DNA of 64,000 nucleotides, from the NCBI RefSeq assembly GCF_038002825.1, contig NZ_JBBODF010000001.1:5580001-5644000 (forward strand). The letters are read 5' to 3'. Origin of the DNA: Paenibacillus sp. FSL H8-0048. Its GTDB lineage: Bacteria > Bacillota > Bacilli > Paenibacillales > Paenibacillaceae. This document shows, one piece after another, positions 35,853-43,120 of the stretch; the stretch's first letter is position 1, and every line of letters starts with the position of its first letter. The notes below the pieces were generated by a model that was given only the letters and a program-made list of their open reading frames with translations, was not told where the DNA came from and did no database searches. The translations under genes and the position numbers were made by a program.

Positions 35853-37478
35853 ATGATTAGCACAAGCGGTATAACACTCCGCTACGGAAAACGCGCACTA
35901 TTTGAGGATGTAAACATAAAATTCACACCCGGCAACTGCTACGGTCTGATTGGCGCGAACGGCGCCGGCAAATCGACCTTCCTAAAGATTCTGTCCGGAG
36001 AGATCGAAGCGAACATCGGCGATGTGCATATCACACCCGGTGAACGGCTGGCCGTACTGAAACAGAACCATTTCGAGTATGACGAGTTCCAGGTGCTGGA
36101 GACCGTAATTATGGGTCATACCCGCCTGTATGAAATTATGAAGGAGAAGGATGCTCTGTACGCAAAGAGCGACTTCACTGAAGCAGACGGACTTCGTGCC
36201 GGTGAGCTGGAAGGCGAATTCGCGGAGTTGAACGGCTGGGATGCTGAGCCTGACGCTGCTGCTATGCTGATAGGTCTTGGGATCATGCGTGAGATGCATG
36301 ACAAGAAAATGGCCGAACTCAGCGGCAACGAGAAGGTGCGGGTCCTGCTGGCCCAGGCCCTGTTCGGTCGCCCGAACAACCTGCTGCTCGATGAGCCTAC
36401 CAACCATTTGGATCTTGAATCGATTGGCTGGCTGGAGAATTTCCTTATGGATTACGAAGGCACCGTTATCGTGGTATCCCATGACCGTCACTTCCTGAAC
36501 AAGGTCTGTACGCATATTGCGGATATCGATTTCGGCAAAATCCAGATGTATGTCGGCAACTACGACTTCTGGTATGAGTCCAGCCAATTGGCCCAGGCGC
36601 TGCAGCGCGATGCCAACAAGAAGAAGGAAGACAAGATGAAGGAGCTGCAGGCCTTCATTCAGCGCTTCTCGGCCAATGCTTCCAAATCGAAGCAGGCGAC
36701 TTCCCGTAAGAAGCAGCTTGAGAAGATTACCCTGGATGACATCCGTCCGTCCAACCGTAAATATCCGTTCCTGAACTTCAAGCCGGAGCGTGAAGCCGGC
36801 AAGCAGCTGCTGACGATCAGCGGCCTGACCAAGGCAGTGGACGGTGAGAAGGTACTGGATGAAATCAGCTTTGTAGTCAACAAAGGAGATAAAATCGCTT
36901 TTGTAGGACCGCATTCCCAGCCTAAATCCCTGCTGTTCGATGTGATTATGGGTGAGAAGGAAGCAGATGCAGGCGAGTATACTTGGGGAGTGACAACTAC
37001 CCAGGCGTATTTCCCTAAGGATAACTCCAGCTACTTCGACGGGGTGAACATGAACCTGGTGGAATGGCTGCGCCAATACTCCAAGGATCAGGACGAGACC
37101 TTCCTGCGCGGGTTCCTGGGCCGGATGCTGTTCGCCGGCGAAGAGGCACTGAAGAAGGCAAGCGTACTGTCCGGGGGCGAAAAGGTCCGCTGTATGCTGG
37201 CCAAGATGATGCTGAACGGAGCCAACGTGCTGGTATTCGATGAGCCGACCAATCACTTGGACCTGGAATCGATCACCGCGCTCAATAACGGCCTGATCGA
37301 TTTTGACGGCACAATCCTGTTCACCTCCCATGACCATCAGTTCATCCAGACGATTGCCAACCGCATCATTGAGATTACTCCGGCTGGCATCATTGACCGT
37401 ACGATGAGCTATGACGAATATCTGGAGAACCCGGAGATCAAGGAAATGCGGGCCCGGATGTACCCTGTAGAGGCTTAA
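35853..37478 (+). CDS. ykpA: ABC-F family ATPase, YkpA/YbiT type
   Basis: Soluble twin-ATPase protein of the ribosome-associated ABC-F group; no membrane segments. First nucleotide-binding domain: Walker A GANGAGKST, signature LSGNEKVRVLLAQALF, Walker B LLLDEPTNHLD. A charged linker rich in Lys and Gln (about residues 245-290) separates it from the second domain, whose signature LSGGEKVRCMLAKMML and Walker B VFDEPTNHLD are intact but whose Walker A reads GPHSQPKSLL. 541 aa equals B. subtilis YkpA. Its role (translation factor versus antibiotic protection) is not settled for this subgroup. Confidence 0.9.
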   Translation: MISTSGITLRYGKRALFEDVNIKFTPGNCYGLIGANGAGKSTFLKILSGEIEANIGDVHITPGERLAVLKQNHFEYDEFQVLETVIMGHTRLYEIMKEKDALYAKSDFTEADGLRAGELEGEFAELNGWDAEPDAAAMLIGLGIMREMHDKKMAELSGNEKVRVLLAQALFGRPNNLLLDEPTNHLDLESIGWLENFLMDYEGTVIVVSHDRHFLNKVCTHIADIDFGKIQMYVGNYDFWYESSQLAQALQRDANKKKEDKMKELQAFIQRFSANASKSKQATSRKKQLEKITLDDIRPSNRKYPFLNFKPEREAGKQLLTISGLTKAVDGEKVLDEISFVVNKGDKIAFVGPHSQPKSLLFDVIMGEKEADAGEYTWGVTTTQAYFPKDNSSYFDGVNMNLVEWLRQYSKDQDETFLRGFLGRMLFAGEEALKKASVLSGGEKVRCMLAKMMLNGANVLVFDEPTNHLDLESITALNNGLIDFDGTILFTSHDHQFIQTIANRIIEITPAGIIDRTMSYDEYLENPEIKEMRARMYPVEA

Positions 37479-37521
37479 GAATCAGATATAGACAGAATGA
37501 ACAGTTATGAGTTCATATGAA

Positions 37522-37561
37522 AAACGGCTGCGTCGTCCCCGGAGGGATAACGCAGCCGTTT
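37522..37561. terminator. bidirectional terminator between ABC-F gene and small gene
   Basis: AAACGGCTGCGT (37522-37533) and ACGCAGCCGTTT (37550-37561) are perfect inverted arms between two convergent genes. Confidence 0.85.
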
Positions 37562-37579
37562 CCACTTGAAATCTAAGGT

Positions 37580-37765
37580 CTAGGAACCGCCAGTCCGGCG
37601 GCGCTGATTGTTAGGCTTCTTGTTATTCTGGCTTTTCAGCGGCTTCGCGGAGCCGGCCTGGAAGGTTGAACCCGGTTTTCCCGAAGCATGCTGTTTCTTC
37701 TGCTCCAGCTTCTGGCGGATGGCATCAGCCAAATTAATTTTTGGTTTCTCGTTGTTCTCGCTCAT
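37580..37765 (-). CDS. small basic, disordered protein
   Basis: 61 residues, unrecognised. A short helical start (NLADAIRQKLEQKK) leads into a Lys/Asn/Gln/Gly/Ser-rich tail ending NNQRRRTGGS, probably disordered and possibly nucleic-acid binding. The ATG is preceded by AAGGGGG, and a bidirectional terminator lies directly downstream, so this looks like a real gene. Confidence 0.6.
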   Translation of the reverse strand: MSENNEKPKINLADAIRQKLEQKKQHASGKPGSTFQAGSAKPLKSQNNKKPNNQRRRTGGS

Positions 37766-37894
37766 TATGTTACCCCCTTAGGCAGCAAGTCCTTTTCCTT
37801 ATTCTAAATGTTTTTAAATGCTGCTACAAGGGCAAGAATAACTCAAAGAAAGTTTTCCTGTATTTATGCGGCAGGAATAGGGAGAGAGGCAGAG

Positions 37895-38764
37895 ATGACC
37901 GATATTTATGAAGATATTCGCAAGGGTGAGAAGGGTGCGCTGGTCAGTATCGCCGCTTATCTGATTCTGTCAGCCTTTAAGCTGATCTGCGGCTATCTGT
38001 TCGCCTCCAGTGCGCTCCTGGCGGACGGATTCAACAATTTAACCGATATTGTGGCCTCGCTGGCGGTGCTGATCGGGCTGCGCATCTCGCGGAAGCCGCC
38101 GGATTCCGATCATACCTACGGGCATTTCCGGGCCGAGACGATTGCGGCGCTGATGGCCTCTTTTATTATGGCGCTGGTGGGCATTCAGGTTATTGTGGAG
38201 GCGGTGCGCTCGCTGTTCGAGGGCGGGAAGGCCACGCCGCAGCTCTGGTCTGCCGGCGTTGCGCTGGTGTGTGCAGTAGCGATGATGGGGGTATATATAT
38301 ATAACAAGCGTCTGGCAGAGCGAATTAATAACCATGCGCTGATGGCTGCAGCGAAGGATAATTTTTCGGATGCCATTGTAAGCGTAGGGGCGGCTGTAGG
38401 CATTGTTGGGGCGCAGTTCGGACTGCCGTGGATTGATTCGGCGGCTGCCATCGGAGTCGGCTTGCTGATTATCAAGACAGCCTGGGATATTTTCCGCGAT
38501 TCCACGTACCGGCTGACAGACGGCTTTGACGAAGATAAGCTGCTTGACCTGCGAAGCACCATTGCCCGGACCCCTGGCGTAGAGGGTATCAAGGATTTAA
38601 AAGCCCGTGTACACGGCAATCATGTGCTGGTGGATGTAGTCGTAGAGGTGAATGCCCGCATGACAGTCATGGAAGGGCATGAGATCAGCGATTCGATTGA
38701 AGAGCGGATGACCAAGCTGCATAATATCATGCATGTGCAAGTTCACGTGGAGCCCAAGGACTAA
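37895..38764 (+). CDS. cation diffusion facilitator family metal exporter
   Basis: Membrane antiporter exporting a divalent metal. 289 aa with six hydrophobic helices; metal-site motifs are in helix 2 (ADGFNNLTD) and helix 5 (AAKDNFSDAIVS), with the CDF signature HTYGHFRAE between helices 2 and 3. The C-terminal cytoplasmic domain ends with HEISDSIEERMTKLHNIMHVQVHVEP. The DxxxD/DxxxD pattern is that of manganese or iron exporters such as B. subtilis MneP rather than the HxxxD of zinc exporters, so manganese or iron is more likely than zinc. GGGAGAGAGG sets ATG 37895 rather than the earlier in-frame start at 37808. Confidence 0.88.
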   Translation: MTDIYEDIRKGEKGALVSIAAYLILSAFKLICGYLFASSALLADGFNNLTDIVASLAVLIGLRISRKPPDSDHTYGHFRAETIAALMASFIMALVGIQVIVEAVRSLFEGGKATPQLWSAGVALVCAVAMMGVYIYNKRLAERINNHALMAAAKDNFSDAIVSVGAAVGIVGAQFGLPWIDSAAAIGVGLLIIKTAWDIFRDSTYRLTDGFDEDKLLDLRSTIARTPGVEGIKDLKARVHGNHVLVDVVVEVNARMTVMEGHEISDSIEERMTKLHNIMHVQVHVEPKD

Positions 38765-38773
38765 CATTCCATG

Positions 38774-38818
38774 ATTTCTCCTAGTTAGCTGTAATTTCCA
38801 CCAAATCCAAGGAGAAAT
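38774..38818 (+). other. inverted repeat after exporter gene
   Basis: ATTTCTCCT (38774-38782) and AGGAGAAAT (38810-38818) flank 27 nt; no T tract follows. Possible weak terminator or repeat. Confidence 0.4.
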
Positions 38819-38870
38819 AGCGACTTTAGACCTGCATGTTACCATAAGATGGAAAGGTTTTTTGTGAAAT

Positions 38871-38906
38871 TTGGAGCATGTTCCAAATCCCGGGCCAGCC
38901 TATAAT
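38871..38906 (+). promoter_or_regulatory. palindromic operator and -10 of NlpC/P60 gene
   Basis: TTGGAGCATGTTCCAA (38871-38886) is a 16-bp palindrome with one mismatched pair. It overlaps the expected -35 zone of a consensus -10 TATAAT (38901-38906), 70 bp before the start codon. No good -35 hexamer is present, which suggests an activator or a repressor site. Confidence 0.5.
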
Positions 38907-38976
38907 GAGGGCAGAAAGCAACAAACGTAGCGCGCGCCGTTGTTGAATTTCTTAATACGCTAAGCGGGGGAACGCT

Positions 38977-40068
38977 ATGATCGTATCACGCAAGAAAATT
39001 ACAGCATCGTTATGGGTTTCCGCATCACTGGCATTATCCTTGGGAGTGTTCAGTCCAAGTCAGGCTTTCGCTGCAACCGATTCATCGATTACAACACTTG
39101 CGGCCTCCACTGGACAGACAGGCCTTATTCAAGCTTCGGTCCGGCTGCGTACAGATCCGTCTACCAGCAGCACGGTACTGAAATATCTAAATAAAGGCGA
39201 CCAGGTCGTTATTCTGGAAGCTGCGAACAGCTACTGGTACAAAGTAAGAACGGCAGAGGGCATTGTGGGGTATATGAGCTCGGGAGATTCCTACATCCGA
39301 TTGCTTACGGCTTCCGCACCTGCGTCCCGGACAGCAGTGATTCAGGCCACGGTCCGTGTAAGGGAGACCCCTGCAACCAGTGGTCAAGTGGTTGGATATC
39401 TCTATAAGAATGATCAGGTAACCATCCTTGAAGAGACCAACAGCTATTGGTACAAAATAAGAACGGCAAATGGGACGGTGGGTTATACCAGCTCATCCTA
39501 TCAATATATTACAGCGGGTGCTTCATCGCCGTCTGCTCCAGCAACTCCAGCTCCAACACCGGTACCTGTTCAGACGCCGGTGCCGGCGCCTGTTCCAACA
39601 CAGGCACCTGTACCTACAGCCGGTCAGACGGCCGTGATTGAACGTGTGATCGCAGCGGGGATGGGCTATCTGGGTACACCGTATGAATTCGGTTCCAGCC
39701 GTAATGATACGAGTACCTTCGATTGCTCGGATTTCATCCGCCAGATCTTCATGGATGCAGCGAACCTCAAGCTGCCTGCCGATTCCCGGCAGCAAGGGGA
39801 CTGGGTGAAGCAGAACAGCGGTGTAACTACGGATATCTCCGGCTTGAAGCGCGGTGATTTGATGTTCTTCATGGATTATAAAGGAACTTCGCCCTCTGCT
39901 TATGCCGGAATCAACAAGTCTACGGCAAGAATTACGCATGTCGCTATGTATTTGGGTGACGGGAAGCTGCTGCATACCTATTCAGTAAGCTCCGGCGGTG
40001 TAAGAGTAGATAATCTTAGCGCTTCTTGGATGAACCGTTTCCTGTACGGAGGCTCGGTCATCCGCTAA
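38977..40068 (+). CDS. secreted NlpC/P60 peptidoglycan hydrolase with two SH3b domains
   Basis: Exported cell-wall endopeptidase. Signal peptide with likely cleavage after SQAFA; two SH3b repeats (QASVRLRTDPSTSSTVLKYL and QATVRVRETPATSGQVVGYL), a Pro/Thr/Val linker (about residues 180-215) and a C-terminal NlpC/P60 domain with Cys in FDCSDFIRQIF, His in ITHVAMYLGDG and His in KLLHTYS. 363 aa. SH3b domains bind the wall, and the catalytic part typically cuts gamma-D-Glu to diamino acid bonds. It has its own promoter and a strong terminator. Confidence 0.93.
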   Translation: MIVSRKKITASLWVSASLALSLGVFSPSQAFAATDSSITTLAASTGQTGLIQASVRLRTDPSTSSTVLKYLNKGDQVVILEAANSYWYKVRTAEGIVGYMSSGDSYIRLLTASAPASRTAVIQATVRVRETPATSGQVVGYLYKNDQVTILEETNSYWYKIRTANGTVGYTSSSYQYITAGASSPSAPATPAPTPVPVQTPVPAPVPTQAPVPTAGQTAVIERVIAAGMGYLGTPYEFGSSRNDTSTFDCSDFIRQIFMDAANLKLPADSRQQGDWVKQNSGVTTDISGLKRGDLMFFMDYKGTSPSAYAGINKSTARITHVAMYLGDGKLLHTYSVSSGGVRVDNLSASWMNRFLYGGSVIR

Positions 40069-40144
40069 TATATACAGCCAGGACAGCAAGAAGCGACAGG
40101 CAGTACAAGTTTGTGACGGGTGAACTACAAGCGGGTGTATGGCG

Positions 40145-40191
40145 GGGTTATCCCTTCAGTAGAAGATTCTGCTGAAGGGATAACCCTTTTT
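40145..40191 (+). terminator. intrinsic terminator after NlpC/P60 gene
   Basis: GGGTTATCCCTTCAG pairs with CTGAAGGGATAACCC, followed by TTTTT. Confidence 0.9.
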
Positions 40192-40261
40192 CACATGAAT
40201 TAGACACAAAAAAAAGGCCGTTTGGATTGGCGTCCACGTGCCTTGTCAGGGTACATCCGTT

Positions 40262-40301
40262 GAGTCATAGCTGCAGCATAGGAGTGGAGCAGCTATGACT
40301 C
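40262..40301. terminator. long hairpin at 3' end of secreted-protein gene
   Basis: GAGTCATAGCTGC (40262-40274) and GCAGCTATGACTC (40289-40301) are perfect 13-bp arms, 17 bp beyond the stop of the minus-strand gene. The flanks have no strong T run. Confidence 0.6.
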
Positions 40302-40317
40302 TTATGTGTCGAATCGC

Positions 40318-40722
40318 TTATGGATTGATTACGTATGCGGAAGCAGGAACCTTGATCCAGGCTTTACCCAGCCAAGTGTAGATTTCTCTCCATTCGTTGC
40401 CCATAGTGTCTCTCGTGATCACACCAGTAGTATCAACAGTCTGTGCACCCAGCCAGCCAATAGCAGTCGTGCTTCCCGCAGAAAGATGGAATGCTGTGAG
40501 TTTGGTCAGAATGATCTGAGGAGTTGCAGGCTTGACATTAGCTGCAGTAATGACCGGGTCTGCCGGATTCAGGTAAGTTGCTCCGGTTACAGTGGTTACT
40601 GCATCGGAAGAAGTGGTTTTGGTAGTTGCTGTTGTTCCTGTTACTACCTCAGCAGCGGAAGCTGTTGCTGCCAGGGAAGCCATAAGACCCATTGCTACTG
40701 TTAAACTGGCTAATTTTTTCAT
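40318..40722 (-). CDS. small secreted protein of unknown function
   Basis: 134 residues with a clear signal peptide (MKKLASLTVAMGLMASLAAT, cleavage after ASA). The mature part begins with a Thr/Val/Ser-rich stretch (GTTATTKTTSSDAVTTVTG) and ends with an Asp/Trp-containing segment (DTMGNEWREIYTWLGKAWIK). No cysteines and no recognised domain. The C-terminal Trp/Tyr-rich part faintly resembles wall-binding SH3-like modules, but this is only an impression. ATG preceded by AGGAGGA. It converges with the NlpC/P60 gene. Confidence 0.65.
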   Translation of the reverse strand: MKKLASLTVAMGLMASLAATASAAEVVTGTTATTKTTSSDAVTTVTGATYLNPADPVITAANVKPATPQIILTKLTAFHLSAGSTTAIGWLGAQTVDTTGVITRDTMGNEWREIYTWLGKAWIKVPASAYVINP

Positions 40723-40926
40723 CGATGATTCCTCCTAGGTATGTTGGTGTGATGTTCTATGTTCTTGCTGTGCTAATATGGATGTAAACATAATTTGCAT
40801 TGAATGAACCAGCGTAACCAAGAAATTTTATTTTTCTTGTCCAGCTTGACGGGAACCGCTTCATCCGGTCTGAATCACCGATGACATTCTGAGCGGAAAG
40901 GCCTATACTTTTTGAAGGGCAGCAAG

Positions 40927-40963
40927 AAGCCCGGAGGCTTCCTGACGAAGAACTCCGGGCCTT
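40927..40963 (-). terminator. terminator of DUF1328 gene
   Basis: On the minus strand AAGGCCCGGAG and CTCCGGGCTT pair around a 16-nt loop and are followed by CTTGCTG; the T tract is weak. It lies 40 bp beyond the DUF1328 stop. Confidence 0.6.
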
Positions 40964-41003
40964 GAGCACTGCCTGGCCGGCAGTCAGTTAACGGTATGCT
41001 TAC

Positions 41004-41171
41004 CTACATGGATCGTCCCCTGCGCCCCATAAAGAGTGAGACCACGAAGAGGATCAGGAAGATGTAGAACAATACTTTGGCGATGCCGACAGCCGCCGCC
41101 ACGATATTGAAGAAGCCGAAGATACCGGCAATCAGGGCCACTACCAGCAGAATTATGGACCATCTGAGCAT
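41004..41171 (-). CDS. DUF1328 small membrane protein
   Basis: 55-residue protein reading MLRWSIILLVVALIAGIFGF at the start and ending LFMGRRGRSM, with two hydrophobic helices and a GFFNIVAAAVGIAKVLF core. This matches DUF1328/YtjA small membrane proteins in length and pattern (N-terminal MLRW, AKxLF, C-terminal GRR). Function unknown; relatives are stress-associated. AAAGGAT lies 9 nt before the ATG. A sigma-B-like promoter is found 39 bp upstream on the minus strand. Confidence 0.8.
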   Translation of the reverse strand: MLRWSIILLVVALIAGIFGFFNIVAAAVGIAKVLFYIFLILFVVSLFMGRRGRSM

Positions 41172-41209
41172 GAGATGTCATCCTTTCTGTACGTTGATGT
41201 AGTCATTGT

Positions 41210-41235
41210 TTAAACGGGGCTTATCCATTTGAAAC
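41210..41235 (-). promoter_or_regulatory. candidate sigma-B promoter of DUF1328 gene
   Basis: On the minus strand GTTTCA (41235-41230), 14 nt, GTTTAA (41215-41210). The -35 and the 14-nt spacing equal those of the rsbV promoter; the -10 deviates from GGGTAT, so this is weaker evidence. Confidence 0.45.
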
Positions 41236-41273
41236 AGGGAGGAAAGGAAGAGGATTCCAGGTGCTTGGCCTTT

Positions 41274-41299
41274 GTTTCGGCCGAATTCTGTAAGGGTAA
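41274..41299 (+). promoter_or_regulatory. candidate sigma-B promoter of DUF948 operon
   Basis: GTTTCG (41274-41279), 14 nt, GGGTAA (41294-41299) compares with the sigma-B consensus GTTTAA, 12-15 nt, GGGTAT, and with GTTTCA, 14 nt, GGGTTA ahead of rsbV. It lies 61 bp before the DUF948 gene. Confidence 0.65.
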
Positions 41300-41359
41300 C
41301 TATGCAGTATCACACAGGGCAAACCGACAATTTAAACATTTTGGAAGGGGTTATCTGCT

Positions 41360-41866
41360 ATGATCATTGAACTTAGCGTTGCACTGGCTGCTATCGCCTT
41401 TGCAGTACTCGTATTCTTTTTAATCAAAACCTTGAAATCGGCGAAGGACTCGCTCGACAAGGTCAGCCAGACGCTGCAGGAGGTTCAGAAGACTATCGAT
41501 GAGCTTACCTATGAAGTGAAAACAACAGTCCGGCATGCCAATGACATCACTGCCGATGTCCAGGGCAAAATCCAGAAGATTGACCCGATCGTGGATTCCG
41601 TGAAGAATCTGGGCGATGTTATGAACGAGCTGACATTGACCGTGAAGCAGGTATCGGTAACGGTAATTGAGAAATTCCGTAAATCACGTGAACTGAAGGA
41701 TAAGGCAAAATCGGTATCTATCGCAGAAGTCCCGTTAACACCGGCGGAGGAGAGAACCGTTCAATCCTATGAGGCAGTGAGTTCAACCAAACCCAAGGGC
41801 AAGATTGCTGCAGCCCTCAAAGGCGTGGATGCAGCCGCCGCGATCTGGCAGAAATTCCGCCACTAA
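41360..41866 (+). CDS. DUF948 membrane-anchored coiled-coil protein (YtxG-like)
   Basis: General-stress-type protein. An N-terminal transmembrane helix (VALAAIAFAVLVFFLIKTL) is followed by a long heptad-patterned helix (about residues 28-110, KSAKDSLDKVSQTLQEVQKT, EVKTTVRHANDITADVQGK), as in DUF948/YtxG. 168 aa; the Ala/Lys-rich C terminus (KGKIAAALKGVDAAAAIWQKF) is also family-like. B. subtilis ytxG belongs to the sigma-B regulon, and a sigma-B-like promoter precedes this gene. First gene of a likely three-gene operon. Confidence 0.85.
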   Translation: MIIELSVALAAIAFAVLVFFLIKTLKSAKDSLDKVSQTLQEVQKTIDELTYEVKTTVRHANDITADVQGKIQKIDPIVDSVKNLGDVMNELTLTVKQVSVTVIEKFRKSRELKDKAKSVSIAEVPLTPAEERTVQSYEAVSSTKPKGKIAAALKGVDAAAAIWQKFRH

Positions 41867-41936
41867 TACCTTAATGAAATGATATACGGCGGGGCACAGG
41901 ACGGGGCAATACCAGCACATGAAAGGCGGGAACTCT

Positions 41937-42473
41937 ATGAAAATGGTTATTCTCTTGCTTAGTCTGCTTGCTCCCTTCATTTCTGCACCGCCGCAAGGAG
42001 AGACGGTTACGCCCGGTCCCGTTACCGCCGCACAGCTGCCGGCAATGTTCGCCTTCGGGCATAGCGCAGTTGCCGATCCTTACATAAGCAGCTTCGATTC
42101 CCTGTCCGGGATTAGCTTATATATGACAGAAGAGAAGCTGCAGCAGGCCAAAGGAACGCCTCAGCAGATTGCTGAAGATCCTTGGGCGGGCTGCCTTGAA
42201 TATCAATATGCCGATCTCTCGGCGGGGGTATGTGGCGGTGTGGTCCTCTATGTACATGTTTCCCCTGCCCAGGCAGGGCAATACGGTCTGAGCCTTAACG
42301 GGCTGATGCTCCATCCCCGGACGATGAATGTGCAGGATATGCTGGGAGCGCCTGATTTTGAAGCCGAGGATGGGGATGTTTACATTAGAGGAGAGGCCGC
42401 GCTCAAGATCTACCGTAATATGAAGAACGGCGAATGGGACGGCTTGGATTTGTTCGACGCATATTCCTTCTGA
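41937..42473 (+). CDS. exported protein of unknown function
   Basis: 178 residues. Short signal-peptide-like start (MKMVILLLSLLAPFISAPP) then a globular part with two cysteines (WAGCLEYQYADLSAGVCGGVVLYVHV) that could form a disulphide and a C-terminal LKIYRNMKNGEWDGLDLFDAYSF. No known family. AAAGGCGGG precedes ATG 41937; an ATG at 41919 is in frame but lacks such a site. Its place between two stress-type genes suggests expression under the same sigma-B promoter. Confidence 0.65.
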   Translation: MKMVILLLSLLAPFISAPPQGETVTPGPVTAAQLPAMFAFGHSAVADPYISSFDSLSGISLYMTEEKLQQAKGTPQQIAEDPWAGCLEYQYADLSAGVCGGVVLYVHVSPAQAGQYGLSLNGLMLHPRTMNVQDMLGAPDFEAEDGDVYIRGEAALKIYRNMKNGEWDGLDLFDAYSF

Positions 42474-42564
42474 GGCTGATTCAAATACGGCGGTATTGGT
42501 TAATGAATGGTCAGTCATCTATCCGGTGGCTGGGCCCTTATTCATTATAAAGGAGAGTGATTTC

Positions 42565-42912
42565 ATGGATTCAACCGGTACACAGGCTTATGCCAAGCTG
42601 CTGGAGAACGGCGTTCAAGCGATAGAAGAAGTGAATCGGCTCCGCAGCAGCGGCTACACCAGAGAGGATCTTTATGTGATCAGTCACGATGAAGACCGCG
42701 AAGGGCGTATCGTAGACGCCGCAGATACTAATGAAGTGGGGCTGAGCGAAGAAGGGCTGTTCGGTGCCATTGCCAACCTCTTCCGTTCGCGTGGCGACGC
42801 TTTACGCTTCAAGATTACTTCACTGGGCTTCAGCGCAGCGGAGGCGGCATTTTACGAGAAAGAGCTGGATACTGGCAAGGTTCTGGTGATTGCCAAAAGA
42901 AACCCACAATAA
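42565..42912 (+). CDS. YflT-domain general stress protein
   Basis: 115-residue cytoplasmic protein with the heat-induced stress protein YflT pattern: N-terminal helix (AKLLENGVQAIEEVNRLRSSG), YTREDLYVISHDEDR strand and loop, a middle GLSEEGLFGAIANLF, and C-terminal LGFSAAEAAFYEKELDTGKVLVIAK. B. subtilis yflT is sigma-B dependent. Function unknown. AAGGAG selects ATG 42565; the frame opens earlier at 42496 without a site. Ends the operon that begins at 41360; a strong terminator follows. Confidence 0.82.
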   Translation: MDSTGTQAYAKLLENGVQAIEEVNRLRSSGYTREDLYVISHDEDREGRIVDAADTNEVGLSEEGLFGAIANLFRSRGDALRFKITSLGFSAAEAAFYEKELDTGKVLVIAKRNPQ

Positions 42913-42950
42913 TCGCGGGTCAGCTTCGTTGACCTCAATAGTACAATAGC

Positions 42951-42996
42951 GTAACCTCCAGTCCCACTAAACGTAGTGGAGCTGGAGGTTACTTTG
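42951..42996 (+). terminator. intrinsic terminator after YflT-type gene
   Basis: GTAACCTCCAG with CCCACTA pairs with TAGTGG and CTGGAGGTTAC, followed by TTTG. Confidence 0.8.
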
Positions 42997-43120
42997 TTGA
43001 AACCGGAACCTGTTTATGCCAATATCTAGCTGGATGGTAACAGGCCGTGTAAATATCGTATGATAGAACGATAGAGTTGCGGGTTTATGGTCTTAATATC
43101 ATTCGCGTGAGGTGAAGAGC

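Noticed and set aside
40306-40704. Plus-strand Ser/Cys-rich ORF of 132 codons
   Set aside because: Antisense to the secreted protein with a clear signal peptide and ribosome binding site on the minus strand.
42474-42564. Separate sigma-B promoter directly before the YflT-type gene
   Set aside because: No GTTT/GGGTA pair with 12-15 nt spacing; the gene is better explained by read-through from the promoter at 41274.
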